Assembly (NCBI GenBank): GCA_027482225.1
Contig: JAIXWD010000007.1
Span: 372,001-436,000 of the forward strand
Source of the DNA: Bacteroidota bacterium
GTDB taxonomy: Bacteria; Bacteroidota; Bacteroidia; UKL13-3
Direction: 5' to 3'
Length of the DNA: 64,000 nt
Below the pieces are notes generated by a model, which did no database searches, was not told where the DNA came from, and was given only the letters and a program-made list of their open reading frames with translations. The position numbers and the translations under genes were made by a program. Shown piece after piece: positions 18,259-27,575 of this stretch; position 1 is the stretch's first letter, and every line of letters begins with the position of its first letter.

Positions 18259-18645
18259 TTAAAGTTTATGGACATTTAAGCGATTTAAAATCTCATCAAA
18301 TTTAGCTGGGAATACCCCTCTTAACAAAACCAACATTTCTTGCCTTTCAACCTGATCCATATTCTTCAAAGAAGCGATAAACTCATCCCACGAATTGATA
18401 CGATAATTAAATGATTTTAAAGATGTCAAAAGAATAATTTGAACGGAATTACAATTTATTGCGTGACAAATACTTTGGAATCTATTAAAATCTAATTTTT
18501 TCAATTTGCCAGATTCAAAACGAGAGTAAGTAGTTTTGTCTTTATAACCAGCTTGTTTAGCGACCCAATCTTGGCTGTAATTTCTAAGTTCTCTAATTAA
18601 TTTGACAGTCTTGCCAATTTGTTGACTAGTTAATGCGTTATTCAT
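18259..18645 (-). CDS. XRE-family helix-turn-helix regulator
   Basis: 128 residues. The N-terminal HTH runs GKTVKLIRELRNYSQDWVA, AGYKDKTTYSRFESGKLKK, with the usual second-helix S-R-F-E-S-G recognition stretch. The C-terminal ~55 residues are helical and charged, with no recognised ligand domain. It is divergent from the small exported protein gene at 18859. Two tandem 17-bp dyads (18681-18718) lie between them, so it probably represses itself and the divergent operon. Confidence 0.85.
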   Translation of the reverse strand: MNNALTSQQIGKTVKLIRELRNYSQDWVAKQAGYKDKTTYSRFESGKLKKLDFNRFQSICHAINCNSVQIILLTSLKSFNYRINSWDEFIASLKNMDQVERQEMLVLLRGVFPAKFDEILNRLNVHKL

Positions 18646-18680
18646 AGGGTTTAAGTTAGGTTAATCAAATATAAAAATTA

Positions 18681-18718
18681 GTTGTATCATTTACAACCCT
18701 AGTTGCATGGTATACAAC
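18681..18718. promoter_or_regulatory. Two tandem dyad operators
   Basis: GTTGTA-n5-TACAAC at 18681-18697 and GTTGCA-n5-TACAAC at 18702-18718. The two 17-bp near-palindromes start 21 bases apart, two turns of the helix, which suits cooperative binding of two dimers on one face. They lie 36 bases upstream of the XRE gene start. Confidence 0.6.
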
Positions 18719-18858
18719 AGTATAACTTGAATATTGAATTTAGGTGCTATTAAATTTGAATTGGTAATTAACGAGTAAACACTGCAGGGTTTATATGTTG
18801 GTTATTACGGGAAGCTGAAAACGTATTAGAGTAGGCAAAAAAATTCACTTATAATAAC

Positions 18859-19248
18859 ATGAAAACCATTAATTTATCTTTATCAGTTATGCTTTTGCTT
18901 TTTGCATTTAATGTTCATGCAAAAGAAAAAATCGTTATCAAAAAGTTAGGTGGCGGACCAAAAGGTTACAAAAATGTAAAAGAACTCCATTCAGGTGGCA
19001 CACATAAACTTGAATGCAGTGATCCAGGATTCGCTCAATGTAATTGGATGGAGGGGTTTTCCGTTGTAACTAGTTCACAATTACTGGCAATCGAGAAAAT
19101 TGTTGATGAAAGAATTGGTGAAAAAGATTATTCGGGGAAAGGGAATTTAGCTGGCACCAAACTTTGGTTTTGCTGGGTTTATGATGCCTCTACAGGAACT
19201 ACTACATATTCTGTTACTGAAGATGCAGCCGACTGTAATTTTCAGTAA
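18859..19248 (+). CDS. Small exported protein with Cx3Gx3C motif (locus A)
   Basis: 129 residues. The signal peptide ends at FNVHAK. The mature part starts with a basic, glycine-rich stretch (KKLGGGPKGYKNV), then CSDPGFAQC, a Cys-x3-Gly-x3-Cys motif shared with the proteins at 34781 and 35235. The end, LWFCWVYDASTG, matches their FKWYQINGN and LVWYIDSNGK. Two further cysteines lie near the C-terminus. The leader's FNVxA wording recalls the NVEALA type of small exported Bacteroidota proteins; that link is from memory and unverified. Its stop overlaps the next gene's ATG (TAATG), so the two are translationally coupled. Confidence 0.75.
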   Translation: MKTINLSLSVMLLLFAFNVHAKEKIVIKKLGGGPKGYKNVKELHSGGTHKLECSDPGFAQCNWMEGFSVVTSSQLLAIEKIVDERIGEKDYSGKGNLAGTKLWFCWVYDASTGTTTYSVTEDAADCNFQ

Positions 19249-20891
19249 TGAACATGTATAATTCAAGTTTAATTCTAAAATCAGCATCAGTACTACTGAT
19301 GCTGATTTACACCATACCCGTTATTGCGCAGCACCGATATGATATCCTGCTAAAAAAGAGAAGTATTTTAAAGAATGACGAATTTGAGGATTGCAATGCT
19401 AAAATTCTCATATCCGATAACAAATTGATCCTATTCTCTGAACAAAAATCGCCAAAGAGAAGTTCAAATCAATTATACGAAGTTAACTACCCTGCATATG
19501 ATCTTAAAACCGGCAGAAAAACACAAATCAAAGTTAGAATTAATGAGCCTTTATTTGAGTACATAAATATTGGAAATTTGGAAACACATATTTGTGATAA
19601 TTTTATCCTTCTATGTATAAATGAATATGCCATACAAAATCTCGACTATGCTAAAACCAAGCTTATAATACTTAAAAAAACAGATGAAACAACATACACT
19701 GAAATTAACCATATAGATAACTTTCAACAATACGAAGGTGATATCTATCAAATAAGCCCGAGCAGGATTCTGTTTTATAAAAACAATGATTATCACCCAT
19801 TAGATGATTCCATTCCAACCATTACAAGTATTTATAATGTTGAATCAGGCACATTCGAGAAAAACCAGGTTGAAAATTTTGACGGGATTTATGTTACAAA
19901 CCTTGTTGGACAATTAGTTGCAGCAAAAAATAAAACCATATATAGAGCATATCCTACAAAAAACATGGTTACTGTTTCTGATGAGTCACTAAATACAACA
20001 GATACCGTATTTGTTCCTATCAGAAAGAACTACACCCAACTTTTTAACAAAATTGATTCGCTGAAACAAGTATATACATCAAAAAAAGAATTCATATACG
20101 CTTCCAAAAAAATTGACAAGTATATTGAAAGGATTGAAAGTATATATTTACTGAGTACCAATGAGCTTGGTATAATTATTAAACCTGAAAACGTTGATGA
20201 CTTTGAAACGCGCATGCTACTTGTATATGACCTTACCAATAAAAAGTTCACTAACACGATCCAACTTCATTATGATTATTCAGGGAGCAAAAGAATCATT
20301 TCAGAGCCAAACTTTACTTATAATGGCAATGCCTTACTTTTTAGCGAAGATATAAATGCTATAGTATATACCACAACTAACAATTACATTAAAAATGGCA
20401 AACTTAAAGGTAGTAAAAATTATTTCATACATGTTATGAAATTTAATCAAGGAACATCACAAACAGAGCATCAAAAGATAAATTCACACCAACAATTTGC
20501 ATCATATACAGACTCCAACCTAACTCTATTTAGTCTTAAAGGAGACACCGCAAGCTTATCACAATTACTTGCGAATAAGAGTGCTATTTTGGTAAAGAAT
20601 AAAAAAAACTGTTCCCCGTGTTTTAAAAAAGCCTACCAACTAATTAAGAAAAATTATAGCAATTATGATATATTCTATGTTTGTGAATATTCAGGCTTGC
20701 CACTTAATCATCTTATTGAAGAAAAAAACATTAAAAAGTCACTAAAAGTAAAAAATATTTATTACTTCAAAGCAGAGTATGAACAGAGCAAAGGATTACT
20801 AAATCTAAAAAATACACCTACCCCTTTTATATTAAGTTCAGATGATAAAACAATAAATTATGTGCCATTGGATTTAATAATGGAGGAGTGA
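19248..20891 (+). CDS. Exported propeller-like protein fused to a thioredoxin-like module
   Basis: 547 residues with a signal peptide (hydrophobic core VLLMLIYTIPVIA, cut near QHRYD). About 400 residues of beta-rich sequence follow, with repeating strand-turn units (ILISDNKLILFSE, LVYDLTNKKFTNTI) that suggest a beta-propeller. The last ~130 residues look thioredoxin-like: LANKSAILVKNKKN, CSPC near residue 458, and TPTPFIL at a cis-Pro position. The equivalent at 35740-37474 is split into two genes. It overlaps the small cysteine-motif gene by one base. A role in handling that protein's thiols is inferred from context only. Confidence 0.72.
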   Translation: MNMYNSSLILKSASVLLMLIYTIPVIAQHRYDILLKKRSILKNDEFEDCNAKILISDNKLILFSEQKSPKRSSNQLYEVNYPAYDLKTGRKTQIKVRINEPLFEYINIGNLETHICDNFILLCINEYAIQNLDYAKTKLIILKKTDETTYTEINHIDNFQQYEGDIYQISPSRILFYKNNDYHPLDDSIPTITSIYNVESGTFEKNQVENFDGIYVTNLVGQLVAAKNKTIYRAYPTKNMVTVSDESLNTTDTVFVPIRKNYTQLFNKIDSLKQVYTSKKEFIYASKKIDKYIERIESIYLLSTNELGIIIKPENVDDFETRMLLVYDLTNKKFTNTIQLHYDYSGSKRIISEPNFTYNGNALLFSEDINAIVYTTTNNYIKNGKLKGSKNYFIHVMKFNQGTSQTEHQKINSHQQFASYTDSNLTLFSLKGDTASLSQLLANKSAILVKNKKNCSPCFKKAYQLIKKNYSNYDIFYVCEYSGLPLNHLIEEKNIKKSLKVKNIYYFKAEYEQSKGLLNLKNTPTPFILSSDDKTINYVPLDLIMEE

Positions 20892-20997
20892 TTTTTTTTT
20901 AAAAAAATTGTGATTAAAAAATATTAGTAAATAATTTTAAAAAGAATAAAACCAAAATAATGAATCGCGATAACTAACAAACTAAAACACAAAACAT

Positions 20998-21630
20998 ATG
21001 AAACATCTATCAATCATTTTAATTTTTGTTGTAACAGGAGTTATGGCAAATGCACAAATCAAATACAACCAAGTTGGTCAATTAGGCGAATTTAAGTCTG
21101 ATTGGGTGTTGGTTGAACTTGATAACAAACTCGGATTCATTGATGAAAACGGAGAAGAAATCGTTAAACCTATCTACAAAAAGATTGGCCAATTCGGTGA
21201 ATTAAAATCGGATTGGGCATTAGTAAATCAAGACAACAAACTTGGTTTTATTAATGACAAAGGAGAAGAAGTCATCAAACCAACGTATGATAAGATTGGT
21301 CAATTTGGTGAGTTTAAATCTGATTGGGCTCTAATAGAACTGGACAACAAACTGGGTTTTATTAATGACAAAGGAGAAGAAGTCATCAAACCAACGTATG
21401 ATAAGATTGGTCAATTTGGTGAGGTAAAATCTGATTGGGCTTTGGTGCAACTTGGCAACAAACTGGGTTTTATTAATGATAAAGGGGAAGAAGTGATTAA
21501 ACCCAAGTATGATAAAATTGGTCAATTTGGTGAGGTAAAATCTGAATGGGCTTCAGTAAAATTGAATGACAAAGTTGGCTTTATCAACGACAAAGGAAAA
21601 GAGATGATTAAATCTAATCAAAAGCCATAA
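20998..21630 (+). CDS. Exported WG-repeat protein
   Basis: 210 residues: a signal peptide (MKHLSIILIFVVTGVMANAQ) and then five repeats of ~37 residues with the pattern YDKIGQFGEFKSDWALI, xNKLGFINDKGEEVIKP. This is the WG/KWG repeat fold found in many Bacteroidota surface proteins. The middle repeats are nearly identical at DNA level with a 111-base period (21241-21520), so copy number may vary by slippage or recombination. It lies 106 bases downstream of the propeller-thioredoxin gene across AT-rich sequence; membership of that operon is possible but not shown. Confidence 0.88.
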   Translation: MKHLSIILIFVVTGVMANAQIKYNQVGQLGEFKSDWVLVELDNKLGFIDENGEEIVKPIYKKIGQFGELKSDWALVNQDNKLGFINDKGEEVIKPTYDKIGQFGEFKSDWALIELDNKLGFINDKGEEVIKPTYDKIGQFGEVKSDWALVQLGNKLGFINDKGEEVIKPKYDKIGQFGEVKSEWASVKLNDKVGFINDKGKEMIKSNQKP

Positions 21631-21654
21631 AGAGTCTACTTAAATAACTTATTA

Positions 21655-21688
21655 TTTTGAATTAAATATTAGAAATTTAAATTCAAAA
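21655..21688. terminator. AT-rich convergent hairpin
   Basis: TTTTGAATT (21655-21663) pairs with AATTCAAAA (21680-21688). It lies between the convergent WG-repeat gene and menC and overlaps the menC stop codon. The stem is AT-only, so a terminator role is moderate at best. Confidence 0.4.
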
Positions 21689-22730
21689 CCTCCCCCAAAT
21701 CCCACCTTTTACTCACATCATAAACCAACTGCCCCTTACTTACCACTAATGGTGAAGGAATGTTGTTGGTATACAAACTGCCTGTGCCAAGACCATGTGG
21801 TACTTGTATATTCTTTGTTGCTGTCCACTGCGCTATGGCATTAAGGCCAATGTTACTTTCTAAGGCACTGGTGGCCCACCAACCTATGTTGTTATGTTGT
21901 GCAAGTTTTACCCAAGCATCACTATTTTTTAATCCGCCCAACAAAGTAGGTTTTAAAATAATATGTTGTGGTTTGATGTGTTGCAACAATTGCTGTCCAT
22001 CAACTAAAACATCAATGCCAATTAACTCTTCATCTAATGCAATAGGTATAGGCGTTTTGGCACAAATTTCCTGCATGGCATCCCATTGTTTGGGTTTAAT
22101 GGGTTGTTCTATACTGTGTACCTCAAAGCGAGAAAGTTCTCTTAGTTTTTCTAAAGCATCATCCTTTAAAAAAGCACCATTAGCGTCTAACCTGATGGTA
22201 ATTTTAAATGCATTAAATTGCTTTCTAAAAGTTTCAAGCATGCGGCATTCATCATCAAAATCTAGTGCTCCAACTTTAAACTTAATGGTGTCAAAACCTT
22301 GCTCAGCCTTTTGAAGGGCTTCTTGCAACATGGTTTCTTTCTCGTTCATCCAAACCAAACCATTAATGGCTATTGGTTGTTGGCCGCTGTAAAACGGAGT
22401 ATCAAACAATAAAAAATCTTCCTCGTGTTGTGCTGCTAAAAAAGCTGTTTCAAATGCAAATTGCACACTGGGGAAACCAGAAAAATCTAACATATTAAAC
22501 GTGTAACCATTGGTAACTGCAGCACATAATTCGGTTAGTTTATTTTCTATTTGTGTAACATCATCTATACTTAAACCTGGCAATGGTGCGGCTTCACCCC
22601 AATAACTTTTGCGTACACTTTTACTTGTTAATACCACATAATACACTGAGTGCATATGCATGGTATTGCGCGATGTTTTAGCAGGCTTTACAAATTGTAA
22701 TTGGTGTTTTATGAATGAGGCTGCAAACAT
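21669..22730 (-). CDS. menC: o-Succinylbenzoate synthase
   Basis: 353-residue enolase-superfamily enzyme that dehydrates SHCHC to o-succinylbenzoate in menaquinone synthesis. Catalytic layout visible: KFKVG (acid/base Lys), IRLDANGAF (metal Asp), SIEQPI (metal Glu), ALDEEL (metal Asp) and LKPTLLGG with the second catalytic Lys. The ATG overlaps the stop of menA by one base, so menA-menC form a translationally coupled operon. Confidence 0.92.
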   Translation of the reverse strand: MFAASFIKHQLQFVKPAKTSRNTMHMHSVYYVVLTSKSVRKSYWGEAAPLPGLSIDDVTQIENKLTELCAAVTNGYTFNMLDFSGFPSVQFAFETAFLAAQHEEDFLLFDTPFYSGQQPIAINGLVWMNEKETMLQEALQKAEQGFDTIKFKVGALDFDDECRMLETFRKQFNAFKITIRLDANGAFLKDDALEKLRELSRFEVHSIEQPIKPKQWDAMQEICAKTPIPIALDEELIGIDVLVDGQQLLQHIKPQHIILKPTLLGGLKNSDAWVKLAQHNNIGWWATSALESNIGLNAIAQWTATKNIQVPHGLGTGSLYTNNIPSPLVVSKGQLVYDVSKRWDLGEVLNLNF

Positions 22731-23695
22731 TATTTAACAAAATTATATATGGTATTGCTTACAAAAATGCCCAAAGCCACTGTTTGTAAAACCACAAAAA
22801 TAACCACCAACAATAAAATTGATAAACTTAACTGCTTTAATAACGCATTATATTTTGGTGATGGGGCTAAATTTTGAACCTTAATACCTTGCATCATAAT
22901 TGGAATAAATGCCAACAAACTTAAAAACTGTATCCAATGCAAAAGATTAACATAAATAAAAAACACAAGCGAAACAAAGGCTCCTATTATTAAAAACCAG
23001 TGATAAATGCGTGCATTGTTCAACCCGATTTTTACCACAATGGTATTTTTATTAGATGCTCGGTCGTTTTCTATATCACGAATATTGTTGGTGTTTAAAA
23101 CCGCTGTACTGAGCAAACCAATAGCTGTTGCAGGCAAAACCATCCATTTATCAACGGGCCAATGCCATGTAAAATGGTTGTGTAAAATGTATACCCCCAA
23201 CACAGCTACTAAACCAAAAAACACGAATACAAAAACATCACCCAAACCACTATAACCATATGCCTTTTTGCCAACTGTATATTTTATAGCAGCAGCAATA
23301 GCCACTAAACCCAAGATAAAAAACAACAAAAAGGAAAAATTCATATTACCATCAGCAGCCACATACAATAAGCTTACACCACTCATTAAGGAAAGTGCCA
23401 CAAAAAAAATTATCATACGTAACATGGCTTTGGGGGTAATATTTCCACTTTGTAAGGCACGCATATTCCCTACCCTATTTTCGTTATCGGTTCCTTTGGT
23501 AAAGTCGCCATAATCGTTGGCCAGGTTACTTAATATTTGTAAAAAAACAGCGGTGAGTAACGCCAAAATAGTAATTAATTTATGTGCCTCCACACCACTT
23601 AATTCAGCTAGTGCACTACCCATTAATATACCAGAAACAGCTAATGGCAGAGTGCGCAGTCGCATTGCACTAATCCATGTTTTAGTTAAATTCAT
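22730..23695 (-). CDS. menA: 1,4-Dihydroxy-2-naphthoate polyprenyltransferase
   Basis: 321-residue UbiA-family membrane enzyme that prenylates DHNA to demethylmenaquinone. Motifs NDYGDFTKGTDNENRVG and NNIRDIENDRASNKNT hold the two Asp-rich diphosphate-binding sites, and about eight to nine hydrophobic helices are evident. The ATG at 23695 (MNLTKTWISAMRLRTLP) is preferred to a TTG at 23713, because it gives the usual short N-terminus. It pairs with menC and diverges from hflX. Confidence 0.93.
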   Translation of the reverse strand: MNLTKTWISAMRLRTLPLAVSGILMGSALAELSGVEAHKLITILALLTAVFLQILSNLANDYGDFTKGTDNENRVGNMRALQSGNITPKAMLRMIIFFVALSLMSGVSLLYVAADGNMNFSFLLFFILGLVAIAAAIKYTVGKKAYGYSGLGDVFVFVFFGLVAVLGVYILHNHFTWHWPVDKWMVLPATAIGLLSTAVLNTNNIRDIENDRASNKNTIVVKIGLNNARIYHWFLIIGAFVSLVFFIYVNLLHWIQFLSLLAFIPIMMQGIKVQNLAPSPKYNALLKQLSLSILLLVVIFVVLQTVALGIFVSNTIYNFVK

Positions 23696-23744
23696 ATTTA
23701 ATTTAAGGCACAAAAGTAATTAATGAGGTGAATAAAACTTGTTG

Positions 23745-23753
23745 TATTTTTGC
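23745..23753 (+). promoter_or_regulatory. Candidate -7 box for hflX
   Basis: TATTTTTGC matches TAnnTTTGC, 13 bases before the hflX ATG. The leader would be very short. No good -33 element. Confidence 0.4.
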
Positions 23754-23765
23754 AAGTAACAACAC

Positions 23766-24950
23766 ATGGCAAAAGATACATTACACGAAACCCGCAAAAA
23801 ACAAGAAACAGCCGTTTTAGTTGGCGTGGTAACTCAACAACAAAAAATAGAACAAGCTGAAGAATATTTAGATGAGTTGGCTTTTTTAACTTTAACTGCT
23901 GGAGCACGCGTGGTGAAACGTTTTTTACAACGCCTACCTAAGCCTCACTCTGGTACTTTTGTGGGCGAAGGAAAACTTCAAGAGATTGCAGATTTTGTAA
24001 ACGAAAACGAAATTGATATGGTGATATTTGATGATGAACTTAGTCCATCGCAAATACGCAACATAGAACATACCCTTAAATGTAAAATACTAGATAGAAG
24101 CAATTTAATTCTAGATATTTTTGCCACCAATGCACGCTCAGCTCAAGCAAAAATGCAAGTAGAGTTGGCTCAGGCACAATACTTATTGCCACGTTTAACG
24201 CGTATGTGGACCCACTTAAGTAAACATGCAGGTGGAATTGGTACACGCGGACCAGGAGAAAGTGAAATTGAAACAGACAGACGCGTTATACGTGATACGA
24301 TTGGTAAATATAAAGCCCGATTAAAAGATATTGAACAACAAGCCGAAACCCGCAGAAAAAATCGTGATGATAAAGTTAGGTTAACATTGGTAGGCTATAC
24401 CAATGTGGGCAAATCAAGCATACTAAACATGTTAAGTAAGAGCGATGTGCTTGCCGAAGACAAACTATTTGCAACTTTAGATAGTACGGTGCGTAAAGTG
24501 GTAATTGATGACATTCCTTTTTTATTAACTGATACAGTTGGTTTTATTCGTAAGCTTCCTCATCAATTAATTGAGTGTTTTAAAAGCACCTTAGATGAAA
24601 TAACGGAAGCCGATGCATTGATACATGTTGTGGATGTTTCGCATCCTAATTTTGAAGACCAAATAGCAGTGGTGAATAAAACATTGGAAGAAATTAAAGC
24701 GCACAAAAAGCCAATATTATTGGTGTTTAATAAAATTGATAAATTAAAAGAACCGCTTAGGTTACCTGATGAGATTGAAGAAGGCGAAGAAGATATACCA
24801 TACATTGAGCGTTTAAAAAACACTTGGATGGCAAAAGAAAATGCACCCGCCATTTTTATTTCGGCTACACAAAAAACCAATGTGCAAGAACTTAAAGATG
24901 CCGTTATTGAATTGGTAAGAAAACACAACAAAGTGGGCTACTTTAAGTAA
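23766..24950 (+). CDS. hflX: Ribosome-associated GTPase HflX
   Basis: 394-residue GTPase that splits stalled or heat-damaged ribosomes. The N-terminal HflX domain includes GTFVGEGKL and the glycine-rich GGIGTRGPGESEIETDRR, which is diagnostic. The G domain has GYTNVGKSS (about 210-218), DTVGFIRKLP (G3) and NKIDK (G4). Length is normal. Monocistronic and divergent from menA. Confidence 0.95.
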   Translation: MAKDTLHETRKKQETAVLVGVVTQQQKIEQAEEYLDELAFLTLTAGARVVKRFLQRLPKPHSGTFVGEGKLQEIADFVNENEIDMVIFDDELSPSQIRNIEHTLKCKILDRSNLILDIFATNARSAQAKMQVELAQAQYLLPRLTRMWTHLSKHAGGIGTRGPGESEIETDRRVIRDTIGKYKARLKDIEQQAETRRKNRDDKVRLTLVGYTNVGKSSILNMLSKSDVLAEDKLFATLDSTVRKVVIDDIPFLLTDTVGFIRKLPHQLIECFKSTLDEITEADALIHVVDVSHPNFEDQIAVVNKTLEEIKAHKKPILLVFNKIDKLKEPLRLPDEIEEGEEDIPYIERLKNTWMAKENAPAIFISATQKTNVQELKDAVIELVRKHNKVGYFK

Positions 24951-25096
24951 CATACTTTATTGATTAACAACATAGTGGTTATTGGGGATTTATTTTTAGG
25001 CTATTTTTTATTAAAAATATTAAAAATATTAAACATTCTGATAATCAGAAAAAAACCAAAACCTTTTTTGGCATTAGTTTAAGCAACATATTTTCA

Positions 25097-25105
25097 TATT
25101 TTTGC
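25097..25105 (+). promoter_or_regulatory. Candidate -7 box for the parvulin gene
   Basis: TATTTTTGC fits the Bacteroidota TAnnTTTGC element, about 44 bases before the ATG at 25149. A TTGG lies further upstream at a distance a little longer than usual. Confidence 0.45.
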
Positions 25106-25148
25106 ATCTCTTCAAAAATTTAGATTAACAACAAAACCTATATAACAA

Positions 25149-27161
25149 ATGAATAAACAAGCAGTAACACTAAGTGTATTAACATTAGTTACTTCATTTA
25201 CATTTGCACAAAAGCCTATTAAAAAACAAGGCACTCCCGTTAAAGCTAACGTTCTAACAGCAACGGCAAAAAAAACTGATCCAATTGTATTTACCTATGG
25301 TGTAGACACTGTTTACAAGTCGGAGTTTGAGCGTTTATTATCAAAAAATCGGAACCAAAAAGAAACCCCTACAGAAGAAAGTGTTAGGGAGTACTTAGAG
25401 CTTTACCAAAATTTTAAAATGAAAGTTAAAGAAGCAAGAAACATGAATCTTGATACTTTCAGCAATTTTAAAAATGAATTGGCTGGTTACCGCAAACAAT
25501 TGGCTAACCCCTATTTAACTGATAAAAAAGCTTCAGAAAACTTAGTAAAAGAAGCTTATGAACATATGTTAACAGAGGTTAATGCAAGCCACATATTAAT
25601 TACTTGTACCGAAAATGCAAAACCTGCTGATACATTAATAGCATACAACAAAGCACTTGAATTACGTAAGCGCTACCTTAAAGGTGAAAGTTTCGACTCA
25701 ATAGCTGCAAAAAATTCTGACGACCCTTCAGCAACTTCTAATTATGGTAATTTGGGTTGGTTTGCTGCTTTTGATATGATTTATCCTTTCGAGAAAATGG
25801 CATACAATACGCCAAAAGGACAAGTATCAATGCCTTTCCGTACACGCTTTGGATACCACGTTATTAAAGTAAACAACACACGTGCTGCCACTGGCGAAGT
25901 AAAAGTGCAACACATCATGCGCAGCACAGGTGCCAATGCAAGTGCAGAAACTGTTGCTGAACAAAAAATTATCATTGATAGTGTAGCCCTAGCATTAAAT
26001 ACTGGAAAAGTAACTTTTGATGAAATGGTGACTAAGTATAGTATGGACGAAGGCAGTAAGCCAAATAAAGGCATCATGAACTGGATTTCGAGTAACAGCC
26101 GTTTCCCTGAAGAATTTAAAGAAGTTGCTTTTAGTTTAGAAAAAGACCAAGTATCTAAAGTGTTTTCAACCACTTATGGTTTTCACATCATTAAATTAGT
26201 TGAAAGCCGTCCTGTGGCTACTTTTAAAGATTTAGAAGAAAGCTTAAAAACTAAAGTAGCTCGCGATAGCCGCGCAGAAAGCAGTAAAGCATCTGTATCG
26301 GCTCGCATTAAACGCGAAAATAACTTTAAAGAAAATGCAGCTAATTTTAAAGCATTTGTTAATGCTTGCGATAGCAGTATTTTTATGGAAGGATATGTAC
26401 TTGACGAGAAAAAATTTGGCAAAAATGTATTGTTTAGTTTAGGCAAAAACAATTACACTGCTATTGATTTTGCTAACTACATTTTAAAAACTCACGATCA
26501 TTTCGAACCAGGTCAATCGGTTTACATGATGTTGAATAACATATACAAACGCTTTGTTGATGATGAAGCATTGGCATTTGAAGAAGCTCAATTAGAAAAC
26601 AAGTACGAAGATTTCCGCAACTTAATGCAAGAATATCATGATGGTATTTTGTTGTTTGATTTAACCGATAAGAAAGTATGGAATAAGGCTGTAATAGATA
26701 CTGTAGGTTTAGAGCAGTTTTATGAAGCCAATAAAACCAAGTACATGTGGAAAGAGCGTGTTAAGTATTTAACTTATAGCTGTCTTGACGAAAAAACAAA
26801 AAAGGCTGCTATGAAAATGGCTGAAGCAGGTAAAAGCAGTGATGAGATAAAAGCCAAACTAAGCAAAAAAATGACTGGTGCAGTAGTAGTTACCGAGCAA
26901 AAAGCGGAACGTGGTGAAAGCAGCAACACTGATAAACTTTACGATAAAAAAGGTGTGGTTGATATTGCTAACGAAAACAACCAATACAAGTTTAATTTTG
27001 TTGTTGGCCTTGTTAACCCTGAGCCCAAAACGCTCAGAGAAGCAAAAGGTTTAGTTACCAGCGATTACCAAAACTTCCTAGAAAAAGAATGGATAAATGA
27101 GTTAAAAGCTAAATATCCTGTAACAGTAAACGAAGAAACTGTGAAGTCGTTGTTTAAATAA
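25149..27161 (+). CDS. Periplasmic peptidylprolyl isomerase with two parvulin domains
   Basis: 670 residues with an N-terminal signal peptide ending near TFAQ. Two rotamase (PpiC/SurA-type) domains lie at about 142-235 (NASHILI ... FGYHVIKVN) and 250-345 (VQHIMRS ... YGFHIIKLVE). The ~300-residue C-terminal part is charged and helical. The architecture fits SurA-like folding helpers for outer-membrane proteins. An effective terminator follows at 27183-27219. Confidence 0.9.
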   Translation: MNKQAVTLSVLTLVTSFTFAQKPIKKQGTPVKANVLTATAKKTDPIVFTYGVDTVYKSEFERLLSKNRNQKETPTEESVREYLELYQNFKMKVKEARNMNLDTFSNFKNELAGYRKQLANPYLTDKKASENLVKEAYEHMLTEVNASHILITCTENAKPADTLIAYNKALELRKRYLKGESFDSIAAKNSDDPSATSNYGNLGWFAAFDMIYPFEKMAYNTPKGQVSMPFRTRFGYHVIKVNNTRAATGEVKVQHIMRSTGANASAETVAEQKIIIDSVALALNTGKVTFDEMVTKYSMDEGSKPNKGIMNWISSNSRFPEEFKEVAFSLEKDQVSKVFSTTYGFHIIKLVESRPVATFKDLEESLKTKVARDSRAESSKASVSARIKRENNFKENAANFKAFVNACDSSIFMEGYVLDEKKFGKNVLFSLGKNNYTAIDFANYILKTHDHFEPGQSVYMMLNNIYKRFVDDEALAFEEAQLENKYEDFRNLMQEYHDGILLFDLTDKKVWNKAVIDTVGLEQFYEANKTKYMWKERVKYLTYSCLDEKTKKAAMKMAEAGKSSDEIKAKLSKKMTGAVVVTEQKAERGESSNTDKLYDKKGVVDIANENNQYKFNFVVGLVNPEPKTLREAKGLVTSDYQNFLEKEWINELKAKYPVTVNEETVKSLFK

Positions 27162-27182
27162 AACACACCACTTAATCATATT

Positions 27183-27219
27183 AAAACGGTCGCTCTAAAA
27201 TAGAGTGGCCGTTTTTTTT
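27183..27219 (+). terminator. Intrinsic terminator
   Basis: AAAACGGTCGCTCTA pairs with TAGAGTGGCCGTTTT with minor mismatches, followed by an uninterrupted T run. Clear rho-independent terminator for the parvulin gene. Confidence 0.8.
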
Positions 27220-27575
27220 ATGCTTGGTTTAAAGTAAGATTCATTAAATAAATGAACACCTAATCTATTAAACATTATATTGCATACTAACCAATAAAAA
27301 TGCCTAGCTGCAGGTGCACAAAACCATCAAACGTATTCCGCAGTATCATCATGGTTATTAAATTAAACAACCTTAAAGGTCTGAGGCTTGTTAAGCGTTA
27401 GACCATAAATAACCGATTTAACCGTTTATACACGGATTATTTCGAAAATATCCGCTTAACTTATTGTTATACAGTGCAAGTCGCCACACCTTTGCCTCGT
27501 TGATTTTCAACAAAACAGTTATGCCTGCTTTAAACGTAGCAGGTAATTTTAAAAACCATTAATTATTTAACAGGT
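27220..27575. other. Intergenic region with palindromes ahead of ssb
   Basis: No gene. It contains a hairpin GGTCTGAGGCTT / AAGCGTTAGACC at 27378-27404, a degenerate copy of the window's 22-base palindrome at 27418-27439 (TTAACCGTTTATACACGGATTA), and an overlapping dyad CGGAT...ATCCG just after it. No convincing promoter box could be assigned for ssb. Confidence 0.5.

Noticed and set aside
21061-21600. WG-repeat DNA as a CRISPR or phage repeat
   Set aside because: The repeats are coding, in frame and 111 bases long with no spacers.
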